Made by a program: the position numbers and the translations under genes
The notes under the pieces: generated by a model
Database searches by the model: none
What the model saw: only the letters and a program-made list of their open reading frames with translations
Told to the model about the DNA's origin: nothing
Source of the DNA: Candidatus Aminicenantota bacterium
Lineage (GTDB): Bacteria; Acidobacteriota; Aminicenantia; JAMOAD01
DNA length: 29,608 nt
Direction of reading: 5' to 3'
Assembly: GCA_027061995.1 (NCBI GenBank)
Contig: JAMOUT010000082.1
Coordinates: 1 to 29,608, forward strand
Part shown: positions 23,615 to 29,608 of the stretch, one piece after another
Numbering within the stretch: the first letter of the stretch is position 1
Layout of the letters: the number at the start of each line of letters is the position of its first letter

Positions 23615-24165
23615 AGAAAAAACATCTGTTTTTAACTCTTGTTTTTTTAATATATGCTGTTTATCTTGTCTTTTTGGTTTTTTTCCCGTCACGCTACATA
23701 AGTGTTTATCAGGAGATGAAACTAACTCAAAATATCGGTTATTTTTTAAATCATATCCCCTATTTAAAACCTATTGCTTTAAAATTAACAAATATTTCTG
23801 TCTTAATAGCGGTGTTCTTCTTTATATCCGGTTATTTGTATAAAAAACGGGAACCGAGTTTTTTTATTATATTTATTGTAGTATCCATTTTATTATATCT
23901 ATTCCTTTTGAAAATAAATTATATGTTCTCCTTATCATATAAAACAAAAGAGCTTCTTTCTGTTTACCTTACAATATTCTCTTTTCTGCTGTTTTCTCAG
24001 GATAAAAACGAACCTATAAAAATCATTCCATTGTTTTTTATATTTGTTTCCTTTTTCAGTTGTTTTTTTATGAATAATATAACCCTATCCGGGGTTCTAT
24101 TAAGTTTTATCATAGGTTTCCTGTTCGGGAAAATCACTCTAAAAATCGGAAAAATCATTTTTTAA
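23611..24165 (+). CDS. Hypothetical polytopic membrane protein
   Basis: A 184-residue protein with about six predicted transmembrane segments: near residues 5-25, 60-80, 85-103, 113-127, 133-152 and 157-173. Short charged loops separate them and the C-terminus is basic. The ATG overlaps the glnA stop (ATGA), so it is translated with glutamine synthetase. I recognise no family motif. An ammonium transporter can be excluded by size and lack of motifs; a VanZ-like arrangement was considered but is not supported. Position between glnA and dus may reflect operon packing rather than function. Confidence 0.75.
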   Translation: MKKKHLFLTLVFLIYAVYLVFLVFFPSRYISVYQEMKLTQNIGYFLNHIPYLKPIALKLTNISVLIAVFFFISGYLYKKREPSFFIIFIVVSILLYLFLLKINYMFSLSYKTKELLSVYLTIFSFLLFSQDKNEPIKIIPLFFIFVSFFSCFFMNNITLSGVLLSFIIGFLFGKITLKIGKIIF

Positions 24166-24176
24166 GAAAGTGGAAA

Positions 24177-25109
24177 GTGAATGAAAAAATAACAATAGGA
24201 AAATTAGAATTACCTTACCCTGTTTTCCCCGCTCCTATGGCGGGTCTGACGGATCCCCCTTTTCGTAAGTTAATTGATGAAATCGGATATATCGGGGCTG
24301 TTTTTACGGAGATGATTTCAATCGAAGGATTAATCAGAAAAAACAAGCAGACTCTTAACATGGTAAAGGATTTTTCTTCTGAATTCCCGAGGTTTATTCA
24401 ATTGTTCGGCTCCAACTCTGATTCTTTTGTAGAAGCAGTCAAAATAATAGGGGGGGAAACCGAATTTCAGGGAATTGATATAAACATGGGATGTCCGGTT
24501 AAAAAAATAATAAAAAAAGGGGCGGGATCATACCTTTTGACTCAACCCGATAAAATTAAAATCATTATAGAAAAGATAAAAAAAATATCGGACTTACCTT
24601 TAACAATAAAAATAAGGATAGGTTTTAATAAAATAAATATCCTTGAAATTGCAAAGATTATAGAAGGAAGCGGAGCTGATGGTTTGATTGTCCATTTCAG
24701 GTTAAGAAAACAAAAATTTTCAGGGGAACCCCTTTGGGAATACGGAGAAAAAATACGGGAGATGATTAATATTCCTCTTATTGGTAACGGGGATATAAAA
24801 GATGTTGTAACGGCGGAAAAAAGGTTGAAACAAACGGACGGTATAATGATAGGAAGGGCAATGCTTTCAAATCCCTCGATTTTCAGAGAGATTGCGAAAA
24901 AGGATAAAATAGAGGATAAACAGATTATCAAAAGATTTATTGAATTGATGGAGGAATTTTATCCGAAAGATATGCTCTCACCGAGAATCAAAGCTTTTGC
25001 CCGTTATTTTTTGAAAGGAAAGGATTTTCCGAAAGAGCTGAAAAAAGAGGTATTTCATTGTAAGGAGTATTTGGTGATTAAGGAAAAATTACTTGAGTAT
25101 TTTATGTGA
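24177..25109 (+). CDS. dus: tRNA-dihydrouridine synthase
   Basis: A 310-residue FMN enzyme reducing uridines in the tRNA D-loop. The TIM barrel opens with PVFPAPMAGLTDPPFRKL (FMN-binding), then GIDINMGCPVKKI with catalytic Cys106, LTIKIRIG, a VHFRLRKQKFSG block corresponding to the family HxRxR...SG segment, and PLIGNGDI followed by GIMIGRAMLSNP for phosphate binding. DusB is the closest subgroup by length and motifs. The start is GTG 24177; the ATG four bases later is out of frame. A weak GGAAA lies before it, and it is 11 bases after the membrane protein gene, so read-through from the operon is expected. Confidence 0.92.
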   Translation: MNEKITIGKLELPYPVFPAPMAGLTDPPFRKLIDEIGYIGAVFTEMISIEGLIRKNKQTLNMVKDFSSEFPRFIQLFGSNSDSFVEAVKIIGGETEFQGIDINMGCPVKKIIKKGAGSYLLTQPDKIKIIIEKIKKISDLPLTIKIRIGFNKINILEIAKIIEGSGADGLIVHFRLRKQKFSGEPLWEYGEKIREMINIPLIGNGDIKDVVTAEKRLKQTDGIMIGRAMLSNPSIFREIAKKDKIEDKQIIKRFIELMEEFYPKDMLSPRIKAFARYFLKGKDFPKELKKEVFHCKEYLVIKEKLLEYFM

Positions 25110-25133
25110 GTATTTTTGACGAATATAGGAATA

Positions 25134-25162
25134 TTGACCGGATATTTTTTTTAATCTATAAT
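25134..25162 (+). promoter_or_regulatory. Sigma-70 promoter of the lipoprotein gene
   Basis: TTGACC (25134-25139), 17 bases and a perfect TATAAT (25157-25162), about 28 bases before the ATG at 25191. It shows that the lipoprotein gene is independent of dus. Confidence 0.75.
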
Positions 25163-25190
25163 TTCAGATAATAATTACAAGGAGGATGGA

Positions 25191-25874
25191 ATGAAGAAAA
25201 TATTATCCATTATCGTGGTAATGATGGTTTCCCTGTTTTTTTACTCTTGCGGAAGTAAAAAAGAAAGTCCGGTTCAAAAAGATGAGGTAAAACAGGAACA
25301 AAAAACTGAAAACAAAACGGTTGAGGAGAAGCAGGAGCAAAAAACAGAGAACAAAACGCTGGAAGAAAACCCCCTTGCAGCCATGCAAAAATTTGCTGAA
25401 AATGTAAAAAAGGCTTCCGAAAAACAGCAGGGTGGTGAAATCAAAATTATGAGCGAAGAGGATTTTACAAAGATGCTTCCGAAAGTTTCAGGGTGGAAGC
25501 TTGATAAAAAACCCTATTATTCAAAAGATTCAATGGGTTCTCTCGTTACATCGGAATTGAAAGCGACTTATGTTAAGGGAGATAAAAGAGTTAAAGTGGA
25601 ATTTAAGGATGTAGGAAGCATGTCTTCTCTTATTACCCCTTTGAAAATGGCTTTATCCATGGCTTTTGGTCATGAAGATAGCAATGGATATGAAAGGGTT
25701 TTTGAATACAAAGGGGAAAAAGGTATGGAAAAATATAATAAAACCTATAAAAAAGGGGAAATAACACTGCTTGTAAAATCAAGATATATCATTGAGATTA
25801 AATCAAATAGAGGGGTTGAAATTGATGAGTTAAAAACCTTTCTTAAAAGTATTGATTTGGGAAAATTAAAATAA
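25191..25874 (+). CDS. Putative lipoprotein with a Lys/Glu/Gln repeat linker
   Basis: A 227-residue exported protein. MKKI, a hydrophobic run and FYSC put the lipidated cysteine at residue 20; Phe at -3 is not the classic lipobox residue. Next is a tandem repeat, QEQKTENKTVEEK then QEQKTENKTLEEN, a flexible charged spacer. A globular C-terminal domain (about 80-227) has KMLPKVSGWKLDKKPYYS, strands around KRVKVEFKDVGS, and a closing KSRYIIEIKSNRG plus helix LKTFLKSIDLGKL. I recall similar domains in bacterial proteins of unknown function but cannot name the family. ATG 25191 follows AAGGAGG; an earlier ATG at 25187 hits a stop at once. Single-gene transcript, probably periplasm-facing. Confidence 0.8.
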   Translation: MKKILSIIVVMMVSLFFYSCGSKKESPVQKDEVKQEQKTENKTVEEKQEQKTENKTLEENPLAAMQKFAENVKKASEKQQGGEIKIMSEEDFTKMLPKVSGWKLDKKPYYSKDSMGSLVTSELKATYVKGDKRVKVEFKDVGSMSSLITPLKMALSMAFGHEDSNGYERVFEYKGEKGMEKYNKTYKKGEITLLVKSRYIIEIKSNRGVEIDELKTFLKSIDLGKLK

Positions 25875-25911
25875 ATTAATATAAATTCTAATTCTTCTCT
25901 TTTATGAAAGT

Positions 25912-25932
25912 TGAGATATGAAAAGTATCTCA
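25912..25932 (+). terminator. Weak hairpin after the lipoprotein gene
   Basis: TGAGATA and TATCTCA form a 7-base-pair stem with a 7-base loop, 38 bases after the stop. The stem is AT-rich and the following sequence only moderately T-rich, so termination is uncertain. Confidence 0.3.
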
Positions 25933-26196
25933 TTAGTTGACAATAATAGAATTATATTGATTGACAATAAAATTATTCTTAAGGAGCATTTTAATAAAAA
26001 AATTGATGTTTTATATAAAAGCGTTTTAATATAATCAATCTTAACTTAAAAAGGATGTCTTATATTCTAATAAAAGCAAAGTTTATATTGTCTTTATAAG
26101 AAGCGATATGTAGGGTTTAAGGATGAGATTATTATAAAAGCACAAAACTTTAAGATTCTTTTAAAAGGAGGTTTTTTATAAAAAAATAAAGAACTC
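25933..26196. other. Gap with orphan ribosome binding sites, possible gene remnant
   Basis: No gene fits the 391 bases between the lipoprotein and tetR genes. It holds a 10-base direct repeat TTGACAATAA (25937-25946 and 25961-25970), an AAGGAG at 25981-25986 and an AAGGAGG at 26165-26171. Six bases after the last lies ATAAAAAAATAA, as if an ATG AAA AAA start had decayed. A 14-codon frame (26055-26099, MSYILIKAKFILSL) exists but its GG lies directly against the ATG. I see no tRNA, CRISPR or clear RNA fold. Confidence 0.35.
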
Positions 26197-26225
26197 TTGA
26201 CAATTAATTAATAATATTTTATTAT
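26197..26225 (+). promoter_or_regulatory. Sigma-70 promoter of the tetR-tolC efflux operon
   Basis: TTGACA (26197-26202), 17 bases and TATTAT (26220-26225). The first operator palindrome begins at the last base of the -10, so repressor bound there would block polymerase. Confidence 0.8.
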
Positions 26226-26255
26226 TAACCATTCGGTTAAACTAATTGGTTAGTT
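26225..26255. promoter_or_regulatory. Twin TetR-type operators
   Basis: Two palindromes sit side by side: TTAACC-ATTC-GGTTAA (26225-26240) and AACTAA-TTGG-TTAGTT (26240-26255), sharing one base, with centres 15 bases apart. Their form is typical of TetR-family autoregulatory sites, and they cover the region from the -10 to the ribosome binding site of tetR. Confidence 0.7.
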
Positions 26256-26265
26256 AGGAGGGGTT

Positions 26266-26868
26266 ATGAGTAAAGAAAAAATTTTAACCGCCGCAAAAGA
26301 GGAATTTGCGGAATTCGGATTGTCAGGAGCAAGGGTAAGCAGAATTGCGGAAAAAGCCGGTATAAATAAAGCTATGCTGTTTTATTATTTTTCATCAAAA
26401 GAAAATCTGTATAAAAGTGTTTTAAGGCAAACTATTCTCGGGTTGATGTCTCAAATAAAAAAAATTTTAACACCCGATCTTAAAGCATCCGAGTTTTTTG
26501 AAAAAATGCCTGAAATATATATAAATTATTTTTCAAAAAACAAAGATTTTATAAAAATAATGGGAAGAGAACTTATTAATGACGGTAAACATTATAAAGC
26601 CATTATCAGGGAAACCCTTGAAGAGGATGGAAGATTAACCCCTTCGGGGATAAAAGAACTTATAAATAAATGGATAAAAAACGGGGAGATTAAAGAGGAA
26701 AGTCAATTCAATATGATGATGAACATAGTTTCCCTCTCCCTTTTCTCTTTTATAGGAAAACCGATAGCGGAAAATATTTTGGATATAAATATTAAAGAGG
26801 ATGAAATATTTTATAAAAACAGAATAGAAAGTATCTCGAATCTATTAAAGAGAGGGATGTTAAAATGA
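26266..26868 (+). CDS. TetR/AcrR family repressor of the efflux operon
   Basis: A 200-residue regulator. The N-terminal DNA-binding domain is textbook TetR: ILTAAKEEFAEFGLSGARVS leads into the helix-turn-helix at about 24-43, with AGINKAMLFYYFSSKENLYK. The ligand-binding C-terminal half (about 60-200) is helical and not informative about the inducer. It starts at ATG 26266 after GGAGGGG and ends in a 4-base ATGA overlap with tolC. Position immediately after twin palindromes and before an efflux channel gene indicates that it represses its own operon and is released by a toxic or membrane-active ligand. The ligand is unknown. Confidence 0.9.
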   Translation: MSKEKILTAAKEEFAEFGLSGARVSRIAEKAGINKAMLFYYFSSKENLYKSVLRQTILGLMSQIKKILTPDLKASEFFEKMPEIYINYFSKNKDFIKIMGRELINDGKHYKAIIRETLEEDGRLTPSGIKELINKWIKNGEIKEESQFNMMMNIVSLSLFSFIGKPIAENILDINIKEDEIFYKNRIESISNLLKRGMLK

Positions 26869-28169
26869 AAAAAAGATTAACAACTATCATAATTGTTTTC
26901 CTTATCTCAATATCAGTGTATGCAAGAATATCTTTAAAAGAGGCTGTTAAAAAAGGGATAGAAAAAAGTTATGCTGTTTCAAATGAAAAGATTGAGAAAA
27001 GGATTGCGGAAACAGAGAAAAAGATAGGTGAAATCGATAGATTGTTTAATATCGGTTTTAATGGTCTTTATCTTTATAAATCAGAGCAAGCGGAATTAAA
27101 TATGCCGGATATTAAACTATCCCCTACCATGACTATTCCCGGAATTCACATGCTGGCAGGGACAAAAGATATCTTTGATTTTAATCTGTCTGTAAAACAA
27201 CCTTTATATACGGGAGGGATTTTATCAAACATAATAAAACTAAGTGATATAAAAGGTTTGCAGCAGGAAAATCAAAGGAAATTAATTGAAAACCGACTTG
27301 AGATTGCTATAAAAAACAGTTTTTTAAATTATAAAATCCTACTATTACAAGAAAGATACCTTGGTCTGGTAAAGAAAGATATTGAAAATCACCTGAACAA
27401 ACTTAATGATTATTTTAAAGAGAATCTAATACAAAGAAGTGATATTCTTGAGACGGAGCTAAAAGTAGAAGAGATTAAAATGAATATTATGGATATAAAA
27501 GATAAGATCTCGGACTCAAAGATAGAGTTTGAAAATTTAACGGGGATATCTCCTGAAGATATTAACGGAAAATACGGCGAAAATATTCTTAATTTTAAAG
27601 AGTCCGTTAATTATCTTAAAAAAAATCATACTATGATAAAAACATTTGACAATAGTATTAAGACAATTGTCATTAAGAAAAAAATGGATAAAGGGAGATA
27701 TCTTCCTCAGATCGGAGCTTTCGGAGAGCTTCACTATGGAAAGCCCGGGATAAATTTTTTCAAAAACAGTTGGTCACTTTATTTTCAAGGGGGAATCAGT
27801 ATAAGTTTTAAACTTTTCGATTGGGGTAAACTTAAAAAAACAAATAAAATATCGGATTATTCCATGGAAAAGATAAAAAATAAAAAAAATGAATTTATTG
27901 AAGAAACAGAAAAAAAATTAAAAAAACTTTATTTACTAAAAAAGATTTTGAAACAAAAACTTAGTTTAGCGGATAAACTTTTAAAGATTTCGATTGATAA
28001 CTCCAGATTAAAAGAAAAGAGATTCAGAGAAAAACAGGAAGATAATATGGAATATATATCTTCCATAATTAAAAAAGAGCTTTATAATATTCTAAAAGAG
28101 CAACTGTTAATAAAGATAGAGATGGTAAATATAAATATAAACGGATTAATTAATAGGAGTCAACTATAA
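26865..28169 (+). CDS. TolC-family outer membrane efflux protein, last residues altered by IS110 insertion
   Basis: A 434-residue outer-membrane channel subunit for a tripartite efflux pump. A signal peptide (MKKRLTTI, cut near VYA-R22) is followed by ISLKEAVKKGIEKS, the usual first helix of the outer membrane efflux fold. Two long coiled-coil helical hairpins (about 120-225 and 310-425) flank strand regions such as KQPLYTGGILSN and FKLFDWGKLKK. Heptad-like Lys/Glu/Leu content is high. The final residues SQL and the TAA stop come from the insertion element. Without it the gene would end NRR-stop, so the channel should still work. The pump and adaptor genes are expected downstream, beginning at 29588. 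Confidence 0.88.
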   Translation: MKKRLTTIIIVFLISISVYARISLKEAVKKGIEKSYAVSNEKIEKRIAETEKKIGEIDRLFNIGFNGLYLYKSEQAELNMPDIKLSPTMTIPGIHMLAGTKDIFDFNLSVKQPLYTGGILSNIIKLSDIKGLQQENQRKLIENRLEIAIKNSFLNYKILLLQERYLGLVKKDIENHLNKLNDYFKENLIQRSDILETELKVEEIKMNIMDIKDKISDSKIEFENLTGISPEDINGKYGENILNFKESVNYLKKNHTMIKTFDNSIKTIVIKKKMDKGRYLPQIGAFGELHYGKPGINFFKNSWSLYFQGGISISFKLFDWGKLKKTNKISDYSMEKIKNKKNEFIEETEKKLKKLYLLKKILKQKLSLADKLLKISIDNSRLKEKRFREKQEDNMEYISSIIKKELYNILKEQLLIKIEMVNININGLINRSQL

Positions 28170-29360
28170 AGAATTATGAAAAGAGGAGATGAATTTTTGA
28201 TTATTAGAAAGCAAGGCAAAGAGGATTCTAACGAGTTTATTACAAAGAGCAATAATAGCTTTTCTATGATGCATTCCTTGGGACTTTTTTTTCTGATAAT
28301 AGTTTTTAAAATAATCATTAGAGCGAATAAGACTGTTAGCCATAAGGTAAAGATATCTTCTCAGAGATTTAGAGCCTTTTTTACTAATTCTCCCTTTTTT
28401 GAGGGAATTACCGGATTGTTTCACGGCGGGGTCAATACCTGCAAAAGCAGCGAGTTTTCTTTTGTTTTCGAATCTATTGATGTTTTTGATTTCGACCAGG
28501 AAATGAGCGGAAGTAATATCACTTATCCCTTTAATAGATTTCATGATATCCATATCATTTTTTTTAAGTTTTTCCATTTGATTGAGAAATATTTTAGTGA
28601 TTTTTCTGATTTGAAGATTAAGGAATTTCAACCTTTGCACATCAAGTTTAACAACAAATTCATAGTTTTCGGAATAAAGAGCAATAGAGTTTTTAGCCAA
28701 TTCAATAAATTTATCATAAGTAAGTTTTGGTTTTCGCCCTCTTTTGCAGAGATTATCAAAGAGGGCTTTGATTTTAATTTCGGGAGCATTAATAATAGAG
28801 TGAGCGGAAGGGAATCGTTCGAGGATGGAGAGGATAAAATCGGTAAAGATATTATAGTTAGTTGTGAGCTCGGGAAAAAGGAGAACGATATGATTTTTAA
28901 GCTGAGTTTTGGTTTTTGCGATTTGCTTCGAGAGTTCTTCTCTTGTTCTTGCAAGAGCAAGAATATCATCAGTTATACTGGGGACAAGGCTATGAATGTT
29001 CTCAATGTTTTTAAAGGCATACTTGGCTATAATAAGAGCATCAATTTTATCTGTTTTGGTTTTTCTGAGAGAAAAAGATTGAATGAATTTTTTAATAAGA
29101 AGAGGGTTAATGAGTGCAATAGTGTATTTGTTTAAAGAAAGAAATGATAGGAGGTTGAGATGATAGTTGCCTGTGGATTCAAGAGCGATAAAAGAGTCGG
29201 GATAAGTTTTGAGAATTTTGTTAAAGAAATTAAAACCATCGGTATTCATGTTAAGATTACCTTCATTGATAAGTTTCATGGAATCATCAAGGATAGCATA
29301 ATTAAACTTATCTTTGGAAATATCAATACCGATGAAAAAGTTAAAAGAATTGGTTTTCAT
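28164..29360 (-). CDS. tnp: IS110-family transposase (DEDD and Ser recombinase)
   Basis: A 398-residue recombinase. The N-terminal RuvC-like DEDD domain is intact: Asp13 in GIDISKDKF, Glu61 in ALESTGNYH, Asp104 and Asp107 in KTDKIDA. A coiled-coil stretch covers about 120-265. The C-terminal Transposase_20 domain has the helix-hairpin-helix GISDITSAHFLVEI (279-291), FAGIDPAVKQSGNS with candidate catalytic Ser316, and KKGSKSLRRYLYLMA. The ATG at 29360 is preceded by AAGGAG. No frameshift or missing residue is seen, so the enzyme looks functional. It lies antisense to the efflux operon; long open frames on the opposite strand (28176-29135 and 29160-29579) are shadows. Confidence 0.95.
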   Translation of the reverse strand: MKTNSFNFFIGIDISKDKFNYAILDDSMKLINEGNLNMNTDGFNFFNKILKTYPDSFIALESTGNYHLNLLSFLSLNKYTIALINPLLIKKFIQSFSLRKTKTDKIDALIIAKYAFKNIENIHSLVPSITDDILALARTREELSKQIAKTKTQLKNHIVLLFPELTTNYNIFTDFILSILERFPSAHSIINAPEIKIKALFDNLCKRGRKPKLTYDKFIELAKNSIALYSENYEFVVKLDVQRLKFLNLQIRKITKIFLNQMEKLKKNDMDIMKSIKGISDITSAHFLVEIKNINRFENKRKLAAFAGIDPAVKQSGNSLKKGRISKKGSKSLRRYLYLMANSLIRSNDYFKNYYQKKKSQGMHHRKAIIALCNKLVRILFALLSNNQKFISSFHNSL

Positions 29361-29388
29361 GAGAAACTCCTTTTAATTTTATTTTTGT

Positions 29389-29514
29389 GTCCCAAACTCA
29401 ATCTCCCGTTTAACCGTGACTTTGGAGTCAAATCAACTAATAGGAATTTTTGGGACGGGGGACAGACTCCTATCGAAGCTTTTATGCTTATTAAAAATGC
29501 AGTCCTCTGTCCCC
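29389..29514 (-). ncRNA. Predicted IS110 bridge RNA core (target and donor loops)
   Basis: On the transposase strand two large stem-loops sit one base apart. The first (29514-29458) has an 8-pair GGGGACAG/CTGTCCCC stem. The second (29456-29389) has an 8-pair GTCCCAAA/TTTGGGAC stem. The first loop carries GCAUUUUU on its 5' side and AUAGGAG on its 3' side, fitting the reconstructed target. The second carries UAGUUGAUU and GGGAG, fitting the element's own ends. This is the target-loop then donor-loop order known from IS621. Exact RNA ends are not determined; the RNA is probably longer on both sides. Confidence 0.7.
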
Positions 29515-29587
29515 TGTTTTTTTTTGTCATAATGCTATATTTTATCATTATAAAATATAAATATCATATTTATTCGTAGGAGGTAGA

Positions 29588-29608
29588 ATGAAAAAAATCG
29601 TATTGATT
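29588..29608 (+). CDS. Start of the next efflux-operon gene, cut by the window end
   Basis: Seven codons, MKKIVLI, follow TAGGAGG with a five-base spacer. By analogy with tetR-tolC-adaptor-pump operons it is probably a periplasmic adaptor (HlyD/RND membrane-fusion protein), but too little is present to tell. The IS110 element now separates it from the tetR-tolC promoter, so its expression may be reduced unless the element reads outward. Confidence 0.55.

Larger units (their letters stand above)
28160..29582 (-). mobile_element. IS110-family insertion sequence, about 1.42 kb
   Basis: Boundaries are inferred from a TAGGAG repeat at 28154-28159 and 29577-29582, whose last two bases AG (CT on the transposase strand) would be the duplicated core. 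Deleting 28160-29582 joins tolC to the next gene as AATAGGAGGTAGAATG, restoring a tolC stop and a ribosome binding site two bases before the ATG. There are no terminal inverted repeats, as usual for IS110. The transposase stop lies 4 bases inside the right end, and the long non-coding end (29361-29580) is on the transposase 5' side, as in the IS110 group with a bridge RNA there. Confidence 0.8.

Noticed and set aside
25937-25970. Two TTGACA boxes as tandem promoters after the lipoprotein
   Set aside because: Neither has a -10-like hexamer at 16-18 bases; kept only as a direct repeat.
28176-29135. 319-codon open frame antisense to the transposase, and another at 29160-29579
   Set aside because: They mirror the transposase and its non-coding end, have no ribosome binding site and no recognisable protein; the opposite frame has every IS110 motif.
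28154-29582. TAGGAG at both ends as a classical target-site duplication
   Set aside because: IS110 recombinases do not make staggered-cut duplications of this kind; the shared bases are better explained by a short core plus guide-driven similarity between target and element end.
1-29608. tRNA, rRNA or CRISPR array
   Set aside because: I saw no cloverleaf-like sequence with a conserved T-loop, no rRNA motif and no regularly spaced repeats on reading through the window.

Overview
This is an AT-rich stretch of a Gram-negative-type (diderm) bacterial genome. The outer-membrane side is indicated by a beta-barrel protein, a TolC-family channel, a lipoprotein and a secreted alpha-2-macroglobulin. 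Most genes have strong AGGAGG-type ribosome binding sites, many overlap by 1-8 bases, and several recognisable sigma-70 promoters have exactly 17-base spacers. I cannot name the phylum from sequence alone; an uncultured candidate lineage is possible.

Layout. 1-1009: 3' part of an outer-membrane beta-barrel gene. 4494-1013 (minus): an ABC-2 exporter operon (ATPase, two permeases, then a small 80-residue protein). 4692-10154: a very large secreted alpha-2-macroglobulin with a CLEQ thioester site. 10362-12036 (minus): a small membrane protein (DUF5684-like) and a secreted DUF2891 protein. 12189-14240: a secreted S9 prolyl-oligopeptidase-type peptidase. 14411-16606: an SLC12-type cation-chloride cotransporter homologue. 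21071-16609 (minus): a nadC-nadB-rel operon that joins NAD synthesis to a (p)ppGpp synthetase whose hydrolase domain looks dead. 21196-25109: a butyrate kinase, glutamine synthetase, membrane protein and dihydrouridine synthase run. 25191-25874: a lipoprotein. 26266-29608: a TetR-controlled efflux operon (tetR, tolC, start of the next gene) split by an IS110-family element.

The most informative part is the right end. The IS110 element can be delimited to about 28160-29582 because removing it regenerates a tight tolC/downstream-gene junction whose Shine-Dalgarno sequence overlaps the tolC stop. Its non-coding end, on the transposase strand, folds into two adjacent large stem-loops. Their loops carry short segments matching the reconstructed target and the element's own ends around a CT core, in the order expected for a bridge RNA. 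The target guide reads AUAGGAG, which is essentially a ribosome binding site, so this element may home to Shine-Dalgarno sequences between operon genes without destroying them.

Other points of note are the RSH protein with a degenerate HD domain but an RxKD-like synthetase motif, a nearly leaderless nadC, twin TetR operators, a repeated hairpin after two genes, and a 391-base gap with Shine-Dalgarno sequences that lead nowhere.
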